From the NCBI RefSeq assembly GCF_003917135.1, contig NZ_RPDI01000004.1, positions 62,001-126,000 of the forward strand: a stretch of 64,000 bases of DNA. Direction: 5' to 3'. Of the stretch, positions 35,005 to 43,224 are shown one piece after another. The stretch comes from Leucobacter chromiireducens. Its GTDB lineage: Bacteria; Actinomycetota; Actinomycetes; Actinomycetales; Microbacteriaceae. The notes beneath the pieces were generated by a model. That model was not told where the DNA came from. It ran no database searches and worked only from the letters and a program-made list of their open reading frames with translations. The position numbers were made by a program, and so were the translations under genes. Each line of letters starts with the position of its first letter. The stretch's first letter is position 1.

Positions 35005-35697
35005 CTATCCGAAGCGGTAGCCGACGCCGCGCACCGTGGAGATGAGCTTCGGCTGCGAGGCCTCCTCCTCGATCCGCGCGCGAATTCGCTTCACGTGCAC
35101 GTCGAGGGTCTTCGTGTCGCCGTAGTAGTTGCTGCCCCACACGCGGTCGATCAGCTGGCCGCGGGTGAGCACCCGGCCGGAGTGTCGCATCAGCATCTCG
35201 AGCAGCTCGAACTCGCGAAGCGGCATCGCGATCTCCTCACCGCGGACGGTCACCGAGTGGCGCTCGGAGTCGAGCCGGATGCCGTGCTCATCGAGGACGA
35301 ACGCGTCAACGCTCTCCCGCTCCTCCTCCTGCGTTCCGGTGCGGCGGAGCGCCGCGCGCACGCGGGCGAGGAGCTCGCGCGTCGAGTACGGCTTCGTGAT
35401 GTAGTCGTCGGCGCCGAGCTCAAGCCCGACGACGATGTCGATCTCGCTGTCCTTCGCGGTCAGCATGATGATCGGCACCTGCGAGGTGAGCCGAATCGCG
35501 CGGCACACCTCGGTGCCTGGCAGGCTCGGCAGCATCAGATCGAGGAGCACGAGGTCCGGCTGCGCGGTGCCGAACTCGGTGAGGGCCGTGGTGCCGTCGT
35601 TCACGACGGTGACGCGGTAGCCCTCCCGCTCGAGCAGAAACGCGAGTGGGCGTGAGATCGATTCCTCGTCCTCGACGAGCAGGATGTGCTGGGCCAC
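35005..35697 (-). CDS. regX3: OmpR/PhoB-family response regulator, RegX3-like
   Basis: A 230-residue two-component regulator. The receiver has the acidic pocket (VEDEES), phosphoacceptor Asp53 in LVLLDLMLP, and conserved Lys in ADDYITKPYS; the C-terminal winged helix has the GRVLTRGQLIDRVWG and LDVHVKRIRARIE recognition segments. Its GTG start shares one base with the kinase stop. With the SenX3-like kinase upstream and phoU divergent, it is the phosphate-response pair, equivalent to RegX3 of Mycobacterium and PhoP of Streptomyces. It would be expected to bind the GTTCAC direct repeats between the kinase gene and phoU. Confidence 0.92.
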   Translation of the reverse strand: MAQHILLVEDEESISRPLAFLLEREGYRVTVVNDGTTALTEFGTAQPDLVLLDLMLPSLPGTEVCRAIRLTSQVPIIMLTAKDSEIDIVVGLELGADDYITKPYSTRELLARVRAALRRTGTQEEERESVDAFVLDEHGIRLDSERHSVTVRGEEIAMPLREFELLEMLMRHSGRVLTRGQLIDRVWGSNYYGDTKTLDVHVKRIRARIEEEASQPKLISTVRGVGYRFG

Positions 35698-36971
35698 TAT
35701 CGGGATCCCTTCTGGGAGGCTGAGTTCGGTGCGGAAGACGGTTCGGTAGCGGCAGCCGCGGCGGCTGCGGCGGGAGCTGGGGCGGCTGCGCGTGCCGCGG
35801 CGCGAGCGGCGCGCTTCGCCTTCTTCATGCGCTTCGCCCCCTTCTCCGGTGCCGCCGCGTCGTGCACGGGGAACGTGAGGGTAAAGCTCGAGCCGACGCC
35901 CGGCTGCGACCACACGTCGATGTCGCCGCCGTGCGCCCGCATCGTGTGCCGCGCAATGCTCAGGCCGAGGCCCGTGCCGCCGTCGCCACGGGTGCGCGCG
36001 CCGTCGACCCGGTAGAACCGCTCGAAGATGCGCGGTAGGTGCTCGGCGGCGATGCCCTCGCCCTGGTCGGTGACGGTGACGGTGAAGCTCTGCTTGTCCG
36101 AACTCATGCCGACGCCGACGCGGCCACCCTCTGGGGAGTGCCGGATCGCGTTCGAGAGGAGATTCGCGACCGCGGAGGCGAGCGAGGTGGGGCGTCCCAT
36201 GATCGACGCGTCAGCGGCCGACGACTCATCGGTGACGACGAGCTCGACCCCGTGCTGCCCGGCGAACGAACGGTGTGAGTCCACCTCGGCACGCACGAGA
36301 TCCCGCAGCGAAACCGGCTCGCGATCCTCAGGGCGGAGCGCCGACTGCGCCTCGGAGAGTTGGATGATGTCGCGCGAGAGCTCGCCGAGGCGGCGCGACT
36401 CCTTGACGAGGCTCTTCGAGAAATCGCGCACGAGCTCGGGCTCGTCGGCCGCCTGCTGGGTGGCCTCCGCGAGCAGCCCGATCGCGGCGATCGGGGTCTT
36501 GAGCTCGTGGCTCACGTTCGCGATGAAGTCGCGGCGCATCGCGTTCACGCGCTGTTCTTCGCCCTGGTCCTCCGCGAGGATGAGCACGAAGCGGCGCTGG
36601 AAGCGAACGATGTGCATCCGCACGGTGTCTGCGGGGTTGCTGGGGTCTGGCTCGTGGGTGTCCGGGATCCCGGTCGACATGACCCGGCGCACGCGGCTCA
36701 GAAACTCCGGATCGGCGAGCTCGGCGTCGCCGATGTGCCGCTCCTCGCGCGCCGTGGGGTTCGCGTACACGGGCGCGAGAGAGGAGTCGAGAATCACCGC
36801 GAACGTGTCGATCTCGTCGAGGATTGAGGTGGCCACCTCGGGGAGTTCTGGCCGCACCGCGTCGGCGCGCTTCACTCCCGCGCGGCGGGCCATCACTATT
36901 GCTAGCGTGGTACCAACACCGACCAGCACGCCGAGTGCGGTTGAGGTGAGCACGAGCACAGCCGGGTCCAT
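35697..36971 (-). CDS. senX3: SenX3-like sensor histidine kinase (phosphate response)
   Basis: A 424-residue membrane kinase: one N-terminal helix (residues 5-28), a PAS-like domain (50-135), the H-box FIANVSHELKTPI with His155, and an ATPase domain with NLLSNAIRHS, DQGEGIAAEHLPRIFERFYR and GGTGLGLSIA. The tail after residue 375 is Lys/Ala-rich and low complexity. I prefer the ATG at 36971 since a TACGAT hexamer ends seven bases upstream of it; the ATG at 36980 lies inside that hexamer. It is head of the senX3-regX3 operon and divergent from phoU. Confidence 0.92.
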   Translation of the reverse strand: MDPAVLVLTSTALGVLVGVGTTLAIVMARRAGVKRADAVRPELPEVATSILDEIDTFAVILDSSLAPVYANPTAREERHIGDAELADPEFLSRVRRVMSTGIPDTHEPDPSNPADTVRMHIVRFQRRFVLILAEDQGEEQRVNAMRRDFIANVSHELKTPIAAIGLLAEATQQAADEPELVRDFSKSLVKESRRLGELSRDIIQLSEAQSALRPEDREPVSLRDLVRAEVDSHRSFAGQHGVELVVTDESSAADASIMGRPTSLASAVANLLSNAIRHSPEGGRVGVGMSSDKQSFTVTVTDQGEGIAAEHLPRIFERFYRVDGARTRGDGGTGLGLSIARHTMRAHGGDIDVWSQPGVGSSFTLTFPVHDAAAPEKGAKRMKKAKRAARAAARAAAPAPAAAAAAAATEPSSAPNSASQKGSR

Positions 36972-36978
36972 GTCTCTC

Positions 36979-36984
36979 ATCGTA
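36979..36984 (-). promoter_or_regulatory. -10 element for senX3-regX3 (predicted leaderless)
   Basis: TACGAT on the minus strand ends seven bases before the ATG at 36971 and lies about 28 bases from the PHO-box array. Confidence 0.45.
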
Positions 36985-37011
36985 CGGGTGAGGGTCGGGC
37001 GAACCGGCAGA

Positions 37012-37055
37012 GTTCAGCTGTTGTTCACCTCCTCGTGCGGCTCGGTTCACGGTCG
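37012..37055 (+). promoter_or_regulatory. PHO-box-like array of four 11-nt direct repeats
   Basis: Units starting at 37012, 37023, 37034 and 37045 are each exactly 11 nt. Units 1, 2 and 4 begin GTTCAGC, GTTCACC and GTTCACG; unit 3 is degenerate (CGTGCGG). Streptomyces PhoP binds 11-nt repeats with a GTTCACC core in the same phoU/phoRP divergent promoter, so this is a strong predicted site for the RegX3-like regulator. Confidence 0.8.
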
Positions 37056-37106
37056 CGCCGCACACTGGTGAGGGTGCCCGGAGGCGCGAAAGAGAGAGGA
37101 AACCGC

Positions 37107-37748
37107 ATGCGTGAAGTGTTTCAGCAGGAACTGCGCGAGGTGCAAGATCGGCTCGTGAAGATTGCCGAGCTCGTCGAGGAAGCGATCGAGAACGCGACGA
37201 GCGCGTTCGGCAACTCCGATGTTGCGGTTGCCGAGCAGGTGATCGACAGCGTTGACGAGATTGAGGAGCGCGCGGCCGAGCTGGACCAGCTTGCGATCGA
37301 CATTCTGGCCAGGCAGCAGCCGGTCGCCTCGGATCTGCGCCTCGTCGTCGGCGCGCTCCGCATGAGCGCGTCGCTCGAGCGGATGGCGGATCTCGCGCAG
37401 CACATCGCCCAGCTGGCGCGCTACCGCTACCCGGAGAGCGCCGTACCGAAGGGGCTCACGAAGACGTTCGTGCGCATGGCGGCACTGGATGTCGAGATGG
37501 CCGCCAAGCTCGTGGAGCTGCTCCGCACGCAGGATCCGCGCGTGATCGACGAGGTGCGCGACCTCGACGACGATCTGGACGAGCTGCACGCCAAGGTGTT
37601 CGAGAAGGTGCTGAGCGACAAGCTGGCGAACAACCCGACCGGTGTGGTCGACGCGACGCTCGCGAGCCGCTACCACGAGCGCTTCGGCGACCACGCGGTG
37701 AGCGTCGCGAAGCAGATGCAGTTCTTCCTCAGCGGCTCGCTCGACTGA
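37107..37748 (+). CDS. phoU: Phosphate signalling accessory protein PhoU
   Basis: A 213-residue all-helical protein that links the phosphate transporter to the sensor kinase and restrains the Pho response. It has the duplicated three-helix layout with MREVFQQELREVQDRLVKIA at the start and RQQPVASDLRLVVGALRMS in the first half, and YHERFGDHAVSVAKQM near the end, containing the metal-binding E/D-x3-D-like motifs of the family. The ATG at 37107 is preceded by GAGAGAGGA. It is divergent from senX3 with the PHO-box array between. No pst genes are in the window. Confidence 0.95.
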   Translation: MREVFQQELREVQDRLVKIAELVEEAIENATSAFGNSDVAVAEQVIDSVDEIEERAAELDQLAIDILARQQPVASDLRLVVGALRMSASLERMADLAQHIAQLARYRYPESAVPKGLTKTFVRMAALDVEMAAKLVELLRTQDPRVIDEVRDLDDDLDELHAKVFEKVLSDKLANNPTGVVDATLASRYHERFGDHAVSVAKQMQFFLSGSLD

Positions 37749-37756
37749 GCGCCTGC

Positions 37757-37797
37757 TCCGCGGCCCGCTTCTCCCACTCGGGGGAGCGGGCCGCGGA
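37757..37797 (+). terminator. Hairpin terminator after phoU
   Basis: Arms 37757-37769 and 37785-37797 are perfect 13-base reverse complements with further pairing in the loop, starting eight bases past the phoU stop. Confidence 0.75.
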
Positions 37798-37800
37798 CGT

Positions 37801-37806
37801 TAGGAT
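37801..37806 (+). promoter_or_regulatory. -10 element for cysS (predicted leaderless)
   Basis: TAGGAT lies right after the phoU terminator and ends six bases before the GTG at 37813. Confidence 0.5.
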
Positions 37807-37812
37807 TGAGGG

Positions 37813-39240
37813 GTGAAGCAACGCATCTATGACTCCCGCGCGCAGGCGGTCGTCGACTTCGAGCCCCGCGAACCGGGACGGGTCGGCCTCTACGTCTGTG
37901 GTCCGACGGTGCAGTCCTCGCCCCACATCGGGCACCTGCGGAGCGCGCTCGTGTACGACCAGATGCGCCGCTGGTTTGCGGCAACCGGCAACGACGTCAC
38001 GCTGATTCGCAACGTCACCGACATCGACGACAAGGTGCTCGACAACGCGCGCATCGGCCAGGAGGCCGGTGGCAGCGAGAGCTGGTTCGCGCTCGCGTAC
38101 CGCATTGAGCGCGAGTTCACCGCGGCGTATGACGCGCTCGGGGTGCAGGCCCCCACCTACGAGCCGCGCGCCACCGCCAACATCGCCGAGATGATCGCGC
38201 TCATCGAGCGGCTCATCGAACGCGGGCACGCCTACCCCGCCGCCGACGGCTCCGCGAGCGTGTACTTCGACACCGCGAGCTGGCCCGAGTACGGCGCGCT
38301 CACGCGGCAGCGCCGCGACCAGATGGAGGACGCCGCCGATTCGGAACCGGTCGGCAAGCGGGATCCCCGCGACTTCGCCCTCTGGAAGGCCTCGAAGGAC
38401 ACGGAGCCCGAGTCGGCATCCTGGCCGTCGCCGTGGGGCCGCGGCCGCCCCGGCTGGCACATCGAGTGCTCCGCCATGGCGCAGCGCTACCTCGGCGAGG
38501 AATTCGACATCCACGGCGGCGGCCTCGACCTCCGCTTCCCGCACCACGAGAACGAGCTCGCCCAGTCGACGGCCGCCGGCCACGGCTTCGCCCGCTACTG
38601 GGTGCACAACGGCCTCGTGAACACGGGCGGCCAGAAGATGTCGAAGTCGCTCGGCAACTCGCTGTTCGCCGCGGATCTGCTCGCCCAGGCCCGGCCGATC
38701 GTGCTGCGCTACTACCTCGGCGCCGCGCACTACCGCTCCGTGCTCGACTACTCGGAGAGCTCGCTCGCCGAGGCGGAAGCGGCGTTCTCGCGCATCGAGG
38801 GCTTCCTCGAGCGCGCGGAGGCCGCCGGGCTGCACGCCGCCGCTGCCGCCGAGCTGCCCGCCGAGTTCACGGCGGCGATGCTCGACGACTTCGCGGTGCC
38901 GCAGGCGCTCGCGGTGCTCCACGGCGCGGTCCGCGCCGGGAACACCGCCCTCGACGCCGGCGACACCGACGCGTCCGGCGCGCGGCTCGCCGACGCGATC
39001 GCCATGCTCGATGTGCTCGGCATCAACCCGCGCGACCCGAGTTGGCGTGCGGCAGCTGGCGGATCCGGATCGAACGCCGACGCCGCCCTCGACACCCTCG
39101 TTGCCGCGTTCATCGCGCAGCGCGCCGACGCGCGCGCCGCACGCGATTTCGCCGCGAGCGACGCCATCCGCGACACCCTGCAGCACGCGGGCATCGCACT
39201 TGAAGACACCCCAACTGGAACCCGCTGGAGCCTGACATGA
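37813..39240 (+). CDS. cysS: Cysteinyl-tRNA synthetase
   Basis: Class I synthetase that charges tRNA-Cys. The 475-residue product has the HIGH motif (residues 38-41) after the zinc-ligand Cys29, the second zinc-site region HIECSAMA, and KMSKS (275-279). The GTG at 37813 starts directly at the conserved N-terminus. Its stop overlaps rlmB (ATGA), the gene order also seen in Mycobacterium (cysS-rlmB next to ispF), although here the phosphate genes and others are inserted between ispF and cysS. Confidence 0.97.
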   Translation: MKQRIYDSRAQAVVDFEPREPGRVGLYVCGPTVQSSPHIGHLRSALVYDQMRRWFAATGNDVTLIRNVTDIDDKVLDNARIGQEAGGSESWFALAYRIEREFTAAYDALGVQAPTYEPRATANIAEMIALIERLIERGHAYPAADGSASVYFDTASWPEYGALTRQRRDQMEDAADSEPVGKRDPRDFALWKASKDTEPESASWPSPWGRGRPGWHIECSAMAQRYLGEEFDIHGGGLDLRFPHHENELAQSTAAGHGFARYWVHNGLVNTGGQKMSKSLGNSLFAADLLAQARPIVLRYYLGAAHYRSVLDYSESSLAEAEAAFSRIEGFLERAEAAGLHAAAAAELPAEFTAAMLDDFAVPQALAVLHGAVRAGNTALDAGDTDASGARLADAIAMLDVLGINPRDPSWRAAAGGSGSNADAALDTLVAAFIAQRADARAARDFAASDAIRDTLQHAGIALEDTPTGTRWSLT

Positions 39241-40244
39241 GTAACAAGAAGAGCCGCACCGGCGCCGTCCGGAAGAAGGGGCTCGGCAAGGCCGTCGGCT
39301 CCGGAGGACAGGGCCGCCAGGCCCTCGAGGGGCGCGGCCCAACGCCGAAGGCTGAGGACCGTGAGTACCACTCGGCGTACAAGGCGAAGAAGTCGCGCGA
39401 GCGCTTCGTCGCGGCGAAGGAGCGCCACGCCGCGCGCACCGGCCAGTCGACCGACCGCGGGCGCGGATCCGGTGCGCCACGCAAGAAGGACGAGTCGGAG
39501 CTCGTGACCGGCCGCAACGCCGTACTCGAGGCGCTGCGCGCGAAGATCCCGGCCTCCACCCTGTACATCGCCGCGCGCGTCGAGATGGACGACCGCATGC
39601 GCGAGATCCTGCGCCTCGCCACCAACCGCAACGTGCCCGTGCTCGAGGTGATGCGCCCCGAGATGGACCGCATGACCGAGCGCGACACCGTGCACCAGGG
39701 CGTCGTGCTGAAGGTGCCGCCGATGGCCTACGCGCACCCGATGGAGATGCTCGACGAGATCATCGACCGCGATGAGACGCCGCTGATCGTCGCGCTCGAC
39801 GGCGTGACCGATCCCCGCAACCTGGGCGCGATCATCCGCTCCGTAGGTGCGTTCGGCGGCCAGGGCGTCATCGTGCCGCAGCGCCGCTCCGCCGGCCTCA
39901 ACTCGGCGGCGTGGAAGACGTCGGCGGGCGCCGCGGCTCGGATCCCGGTCGCGATGGCGTCGAACCTCACACAGACGCTCAAGGAATACAAGAAGCAGGG
40001 CATCTTCGTGGTGGGCCTCGACGGCGACGGCGACGTCATGCTGCCCGGGCTGGAGCTCGCGGATCGCCCGATGGTGATCGTGATCGGCTCGGAGGGCAAG
40101 GGGCTCTCGCGCCTCGTCACCGAGACGTGCGACGCGATCGTGTCGATCCCGATCCACGCGGTCACCGAGTCGCTGAACGCCGGCATCGCGGCGAGCGTTG
40201 CGCTCTACGAGGTGTCGCGCCTGCGCGGCGGCGCGGAGGCGTAG
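39237..40244 (+). CDS. rlmB: 23S rRNA (guanosine-2'-O)-methyltransferase RlmB
   Basis: SpoU/TrmH-family enzyme that methylates G2251 in the 23S rRNA P-loop. A Lys/Arg-rich leader of about 80 residues (RNA binding, probably disordered) precedes the substrate-binding domain ([12 protein letters not shown]) and the SPOUT catalytic domain with motif 1 [15 protein letters not shown] (Asn and Arg), motif 2 [10 protein letters not shown] and motif 3 [18 protein letters not shown]. Length is 335 residues, long only because of the basic leader. Confidence 0.95.
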   Translation: MSNKKSRTGAVRKKGLGKAVGSGGQGRQALEGRGPTPKAEDREYHSAYKAKKSRERFVAAKERHAARTGQSTDRGRGSGAPRKKDESELVTGRNAVLEALRAKIPASTLYIAARVEMDDRMREILRLATNRNVPVLEVMRPEMDRMTERDTVHQGVVLKVPPMAYAHPMEMLDEIIDRDETPLIVALDGVTDPRNLGAIIRSVGAFGGQGVIVPQRRSAGLNSAAWKTSAGAAARIPVAMASNLTQTLKEYKKQGIFVVGLDGDGDVMLPGLELADRPMVIVIGSEGKGLSRLVTETCDAIVSIPIHAVTESLNAGIAASVALYEVSRLRGGAEA

Positions 40245-40311
40245 GGCGCGCTGGCGGGCTGCGGGGGCGTTTGCGTCCGCTGGTGCCCGCCCGCCCGCGT
40301 CCGCCATCCCA

Positions 40312-40370
40312 AGCGATTCGGCGTATCCAAGCCCATCTGTCGTATCCGGGCTGGGATACGCCGAATCGCT
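40312..40370. terminator. Long bidirectional hairpin after rlmB
   Basis: Arms 40312-40334 and 40348-40370 are 23 bases each and match at 22 positions, with a 13-base loop that itself repeats CGTATCC from the arms. It separates convergent rlmB and the Rv3235-like gene. The remainder of 40245-40419 is GC-rich with no gene seen. Confidence 0.8.
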
Positions 40371-40419
40371 GTGTGTGCGGGGCCCGCGCCCCACGTGCCG
40401 GCTCCGAGCGGCGCGCACC

Positions 40420-40866
40420 TCACAGCACCGTGAGATGCGTCGCGCGCCAGTGCTGCGAGCGCAGCTCGAACCGCAGCGCGACCGCGTACGCCCGCCCCGG
40501 GGTGTGCAGCACGACCGCGGCATCGACCACGCCCTCGCGCGGGGAGCTCAGGTGCGGTGGGCCCGGTGAGGCGACGATTCGCCGCGCGTCGCGGTGGAGT
40601 GTGCGACGCTCCGTGCGCAGCGCACGGAGGAATCGGAGCTGCCGCGCCACCTCAAGGGAGACCGCGCCGGCGAGCTGCGCGATGGCGCGGCTGCCCTCGA
40701 GTACCTCGAACGCGCTGAGCGCGATGCGCTGCACCGCGGCGGGGGAGAGCGGCGGCGGCTCCGCCGTTGGCACGAGCTGCAGCGAGGGCGCGGCGGCGAT
40801 GTGCGCGGTGTCGGCCGGGGGAAGCGGCGTGGCTGGATCCTGGGCAGCGCCTGAGGCGGACAGCAT
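40420..40866 (-). CDS. Rv3235-like (DUF6459-type) family protein
   Basis: A 148-residue protein: a Pro/Ala-rich first half up to about residue 40, then a compact alpha/beta domain (VQRIALSAFEVLEGSRAIAQ, then a beta-rich end closing W-R-A-T-H-L-T-V-L). This ending and length match the Rv3235 family found near secA in many Actinobacteria. Its function is unknown; secA is not in the window. AAAGGA precedes the ATG at 40866. Confidence 0.65.
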   Translation of the reverse strand: MLSASGAAQDPATPLPPADTAHIAAAPSLQLVPTAEPPPLSPAAVQRIALSAFEVLEGSRAIAQLAGAVSLEVARQLRFLRALRTERRTLHRDARRIVASPGPPHLSSPREGVVDAAVVLHTPGRAYAVALRFELRSQHWRATHLTVL

Positions 40867-40870
40867 CGAA

Positions 40871-41058
40871 GTCCTTTCACGACTCCCGTGATGTGTGCCC
40901 TGCGCGGTGTTCCCCCGGCGTCGCCCGTGTGGCCGGGAGTGCGGTCGTGTCGTCAGCCCACACTAGAAAGTCGGTGCTATCGTGCGTCAACGGTGTCCGC
41001 GCACAGGGCGTTTGCGCCGCACGCACGCGTGGCCCCGCTCGAACCGCCTCAGGTGCTC
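40871..41058. other. Divergent intergenic region, no gene seen
   Basis: This stretch between the Rv3235-like gene and the PdtaS-type kinase gene holds no supported ORF. The open frame continuing upstream of the kinase start at 41071 has no homology or ribosome-binding site and I treat it as non-coding. Confidence 0.4.
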
Positions 41059-41064
41059 TACTCT
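41059..41064 (+). promoter_or_regulatory. -10 element for the PdtaS-type kinase gene (predicted leaderless)
   Basis: TACTCT ends six bases before the GTG at 41071, which supports that start over earlier in-frame ones. Confidence 0.5.
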
Positions 41065-41070
41065 GGTGAC

Positions 41071-42582
41071 GTGGCCACACTCCGGAACCTTGCGACGAAG
41101 TACTCCTCCATCAGCGAGGAGGAGACCGACTGGCTTGAGCTGCTCACACTGGATCTGCAGCTCCTCGCGGACCTCGCACTCAGCGATGTCGTGCTCTGGG
41201 TGCCGACGACCGACGGGGACTACCTCGCCGTCGCGCACAGCCGGCCAGCTGGTTCGGTCACGCTGTTCTACCGGGACGTCATCGGTGATTTCCTGCGCCC
41301 GGACTGGCGCGGGCTCGTCGACCAGGCGATCGAGACCGGGGAGCGTGCGGCGTCGACCTCACCCGCCTGGTACGAGGAAAATCCCATGCGTCTCACGGCA
41401 TATTCAGTGAGCCGCACCGACGCGAAGGGCGTGGTGCACGGCCCGTTTGCCGTGATCACGGTGCACACGAGCGTCGCCGACACGCAGCCGGCCTCGCGCA
41501 TCAGCGCGGCCTACCGCGAGGTCGCTGGTGACCTGCTCGACATGATCCAGGAGGGGCTCTTCCCCGCGCCGGGCAACACCCGCGGTGGCGAGCAGGGATC
41601 CCCGAGGGCTTCCGACGGCCTGGTGCGCATCAACCTCGACGGTGAGGCGACGTTCGCGAGCCCGAACACGCAGACCACGTTCACGACGCTCGGCTACCGC
41701 GACGAGATCGAGGGCGAGAACTTCGCCGAGGTGCTCGCCGAGATTGTGAAGGGGCAGTTCGACACGAACGAGTCGCTGCCGCTCATCGCGCAGGGAAAGA
41801 TCGCGAAGCGCGTGGAGATCGACGCGCGCGGTCGCACCGTGACGCTCCGCTCGATCCCGGTTGTGCGCGAGGGGAAGCGTGTGGGTGGCATCGTGCTCAC
41901 CCGCGACGTGACCGAGCTGCGTCAGCAGGCGCAGGAGCTCATCACGAAGGACGCGACGATTCGCGAGATTCACCACCGCGTGAAGAACAACCTGCAGACC
42001 GTCGCCTCGCTGCTTCGCGTGCAGGCGCGTCGCGCCCGCAGCGAGGAAGCGAAGGAGGTGCTCGGCCAGGCGATGCGCCGCGTCGCAGCGATCGCCGTCG
42101 TGCACGACACCCTGTCCACGGGGCTGTCGCAGATCGTGGACTTTGATCAGGTGTTCGAGCGCGTGGTCGGCCTCGCGGCCGAGGTGGCGAGCCTGCACGG
42201 AACGACCGTGCACCCCCACAAGGAGGGCGAGTTCGGCGAGCTCCCCTCCGAGTACGCGACGCCGCTCGCGCTGGCGCTCACCGAGATCGTCACGAACGCG
42301 GTGGAGCACGGCCTTGCCGGGCGCGAGGGCTCGGTATTCGTGCGCGCTGACCGCACCGAGGAGCGGCTGTCGGTCGAGGTCGTCGACACGGGCACCGGGC
42401 TCCCCGGTGGCACCGTCGGTGATGGCCTCGGCACCCAGATCGTGCGCACCCTGGTGGAGGGGGAGCTCGGCGGCAGCATCGTGTGGGCGCCCGACGCTGG
42501 CGGCGGCACGAAGGTGTCGATCGAGGTGCCGCTGCACTGGATCTTCACGCAGACCCGCGAGATCCCGCGCGTCCGCTCCTAG
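41071..42582 (+). CDS. pdtaS: PdtaS-type soluble sensor histidine kinase
   Basis: A 503-residue cytoplasmic kinase of the HisKA_2/HWE-like class: GAF domain (residues about 5-150), PAS domain (170-290), DHp helix with IREIHHRVKNNLQTVASLL (phospho-His at 301/302), and ATPase domain (ALTEIVTNAVEHG, then DTGTGLPGG). In Mycobacterium the equivalent Rv3220c phosphorylates the antitermination regulator PdtaR; no ANTAR regulator is in this window. I chose the GTG at 41071 since homology begins there and a -10 lies six bases upstream. Ends at a block of extragenic repeats. Confidence 0.92.
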   Translation: MATLRNLATKYSSISEEETDWLELLTLDLQLLADLALSDVVLWVPTTDGDYLAVAHSRPAGSVTLFYRDVIGDFLRPDWRGLVDQAIETGERAASTSPAWYEENPMRLTAYSVSRTDAKGVVHGPFAVITVHTSVADTQPASRISAAYREVAGDLLDMIQEGLFPAPGNTRGGEQGSPRASDGLVRINLDGEATFASPNTQTTFTTLGYRDEIEGENFAEVLAEIVKGQFDTNESLPLIAQGKIAKRVEIDARGRTVTLRSIPVVREGKRVGGIVLTRDVTELRQQAQELITKDATIREIHHRVKNNLQTVASLLRVQARRARSEEAKEVLGQAMRRVAAIAVVHDTLSTGLSQIVDFDQVFERVVGLAAEVASLHGTTVHPHKEGEFGELPSEYATPLALALTEIVTNAVEHGLAGREGSVFVRADRTEERLSVEVVDTGTGLPGGTVGDGLGTQIVRTLVEGELGGSIVWAPDAGGGTKVSIEVPLHWIFTQTREIPRVRS

Positions 42583-42587
42583 CGGTA

Positions 42588-42776
42588 CTGCCCCAAACCC
42601 GCACTAAGTGTGAGTCTGATCCGATCCCGTCGCCGGAACTGCCCCAAACCCACACTTAGTGTGGGTGCGATCCGGTCCCGGGGCGGGTGTGATCCGGTGC
42701 CGTCGCCGGGCCTGCCCCAAACCCATACTTAGTGCGGGTCTGATCCGATTCCGTGTCCGGAACCGGATCAGACTCG
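42588..42776. repeat. Three tandem copies of an extragenic palindromic element
   Basis: CTGCCCCAAACCC begins at 42588, 42639 and 42712 (spacing 51 and 73 bases). Each copy continues with a 19-base palindrome of the form ACCCACACTTAGTGTGGGT (42597-42615, perfect at 42648-42666, and 42721-42739), then GATCCG and a GTCGCCGG-like end. The last copy ends in a 10-bp stem, GTCTGATCCG (42738-42747) with its complement at 42764-42773. It fills the gap between two convergent genes. Confidence 0.85.
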
Positions 42777-42825
42777 CTGCAAGTTGCCGGGGCGCCGGAG
42801 CGGGCACGGGCGCCCGCGCGGGGCA

Positions 42826-43224
42826 CTAGCGCCGCCGGTTGCGGAGCAGGACCGCCGCACCCACACCGAGCAGCAGCACACCCAGCCCGATCGTGATCGT
42901 GGCCACCCAGGTCGCCAGATCGATCCCGCCCGTGCCCAGCAGGCGCTGCGCGATGTAGCCGCAGAACGCGAGGATGAGCGCGCCCCACACAATGGGGCTC
43001 GTGCGCGGAGCTGGCCGCCGAGACGCCGGTCGCTGTGGTGCCTGCGGCACCGGCGGCGTCGGCGGGAACGGGGTCGTTGGCACTGAGGTCGCCGCGGCCG
43101 GCTGTTCGGGCGCCTGCGCCGCCGCCTCCACCTCCGCCTCCACAGCCGGCGCCGCCGCCCGCTCCGGCACGTACATGGGCGGCTGCTCGGGCGCCCCGTT
43201 CGGGGTGTGCTCGCGCTCGTTCAT
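42826..43224 (-). CDS. Small membrane protein coupled to the PspC-domain gene
   Basis: A 132-residue protein with a Pro/Ala-rich cytoplasmic region (about 75 residues, including a PPTPPVPQAPQRP stretch) followed by two hydrophobic helices and a NRRR tail. Its ATG overlaps the stop of the PspC-domain gene (ATGA), so it is cotranslated and may be an accessory part of that stress system. No known family is evident. Confidence 0.65.
   Translation of the reverse strand: MNEREHTPNGAPEQPPMYVPERAAAPAVEAEVEAAAQAPEQPAAATSVPTTPFPPTPPVPQAPQRPASRRPAPRTSPIVWGALILAFCGYIAQRLLGTGGIDLATWVATITIGLGVLLLGVGAAVLLRNRRR

Noticed and set aside
40888-41070. A longer N-terminus for the PdtaS-type kinase
   Set aside because: The 61 extra residues show no homology or ribosome-binding site, and a -10 hexamer lies six bases before the GTG at 41071.
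42588-42776. A CRISPR-like array
   Set aside because: Only three unequal copies with palindromic cores and no unique spacers or cas genes; it is a terminator-like extragenic repeat.
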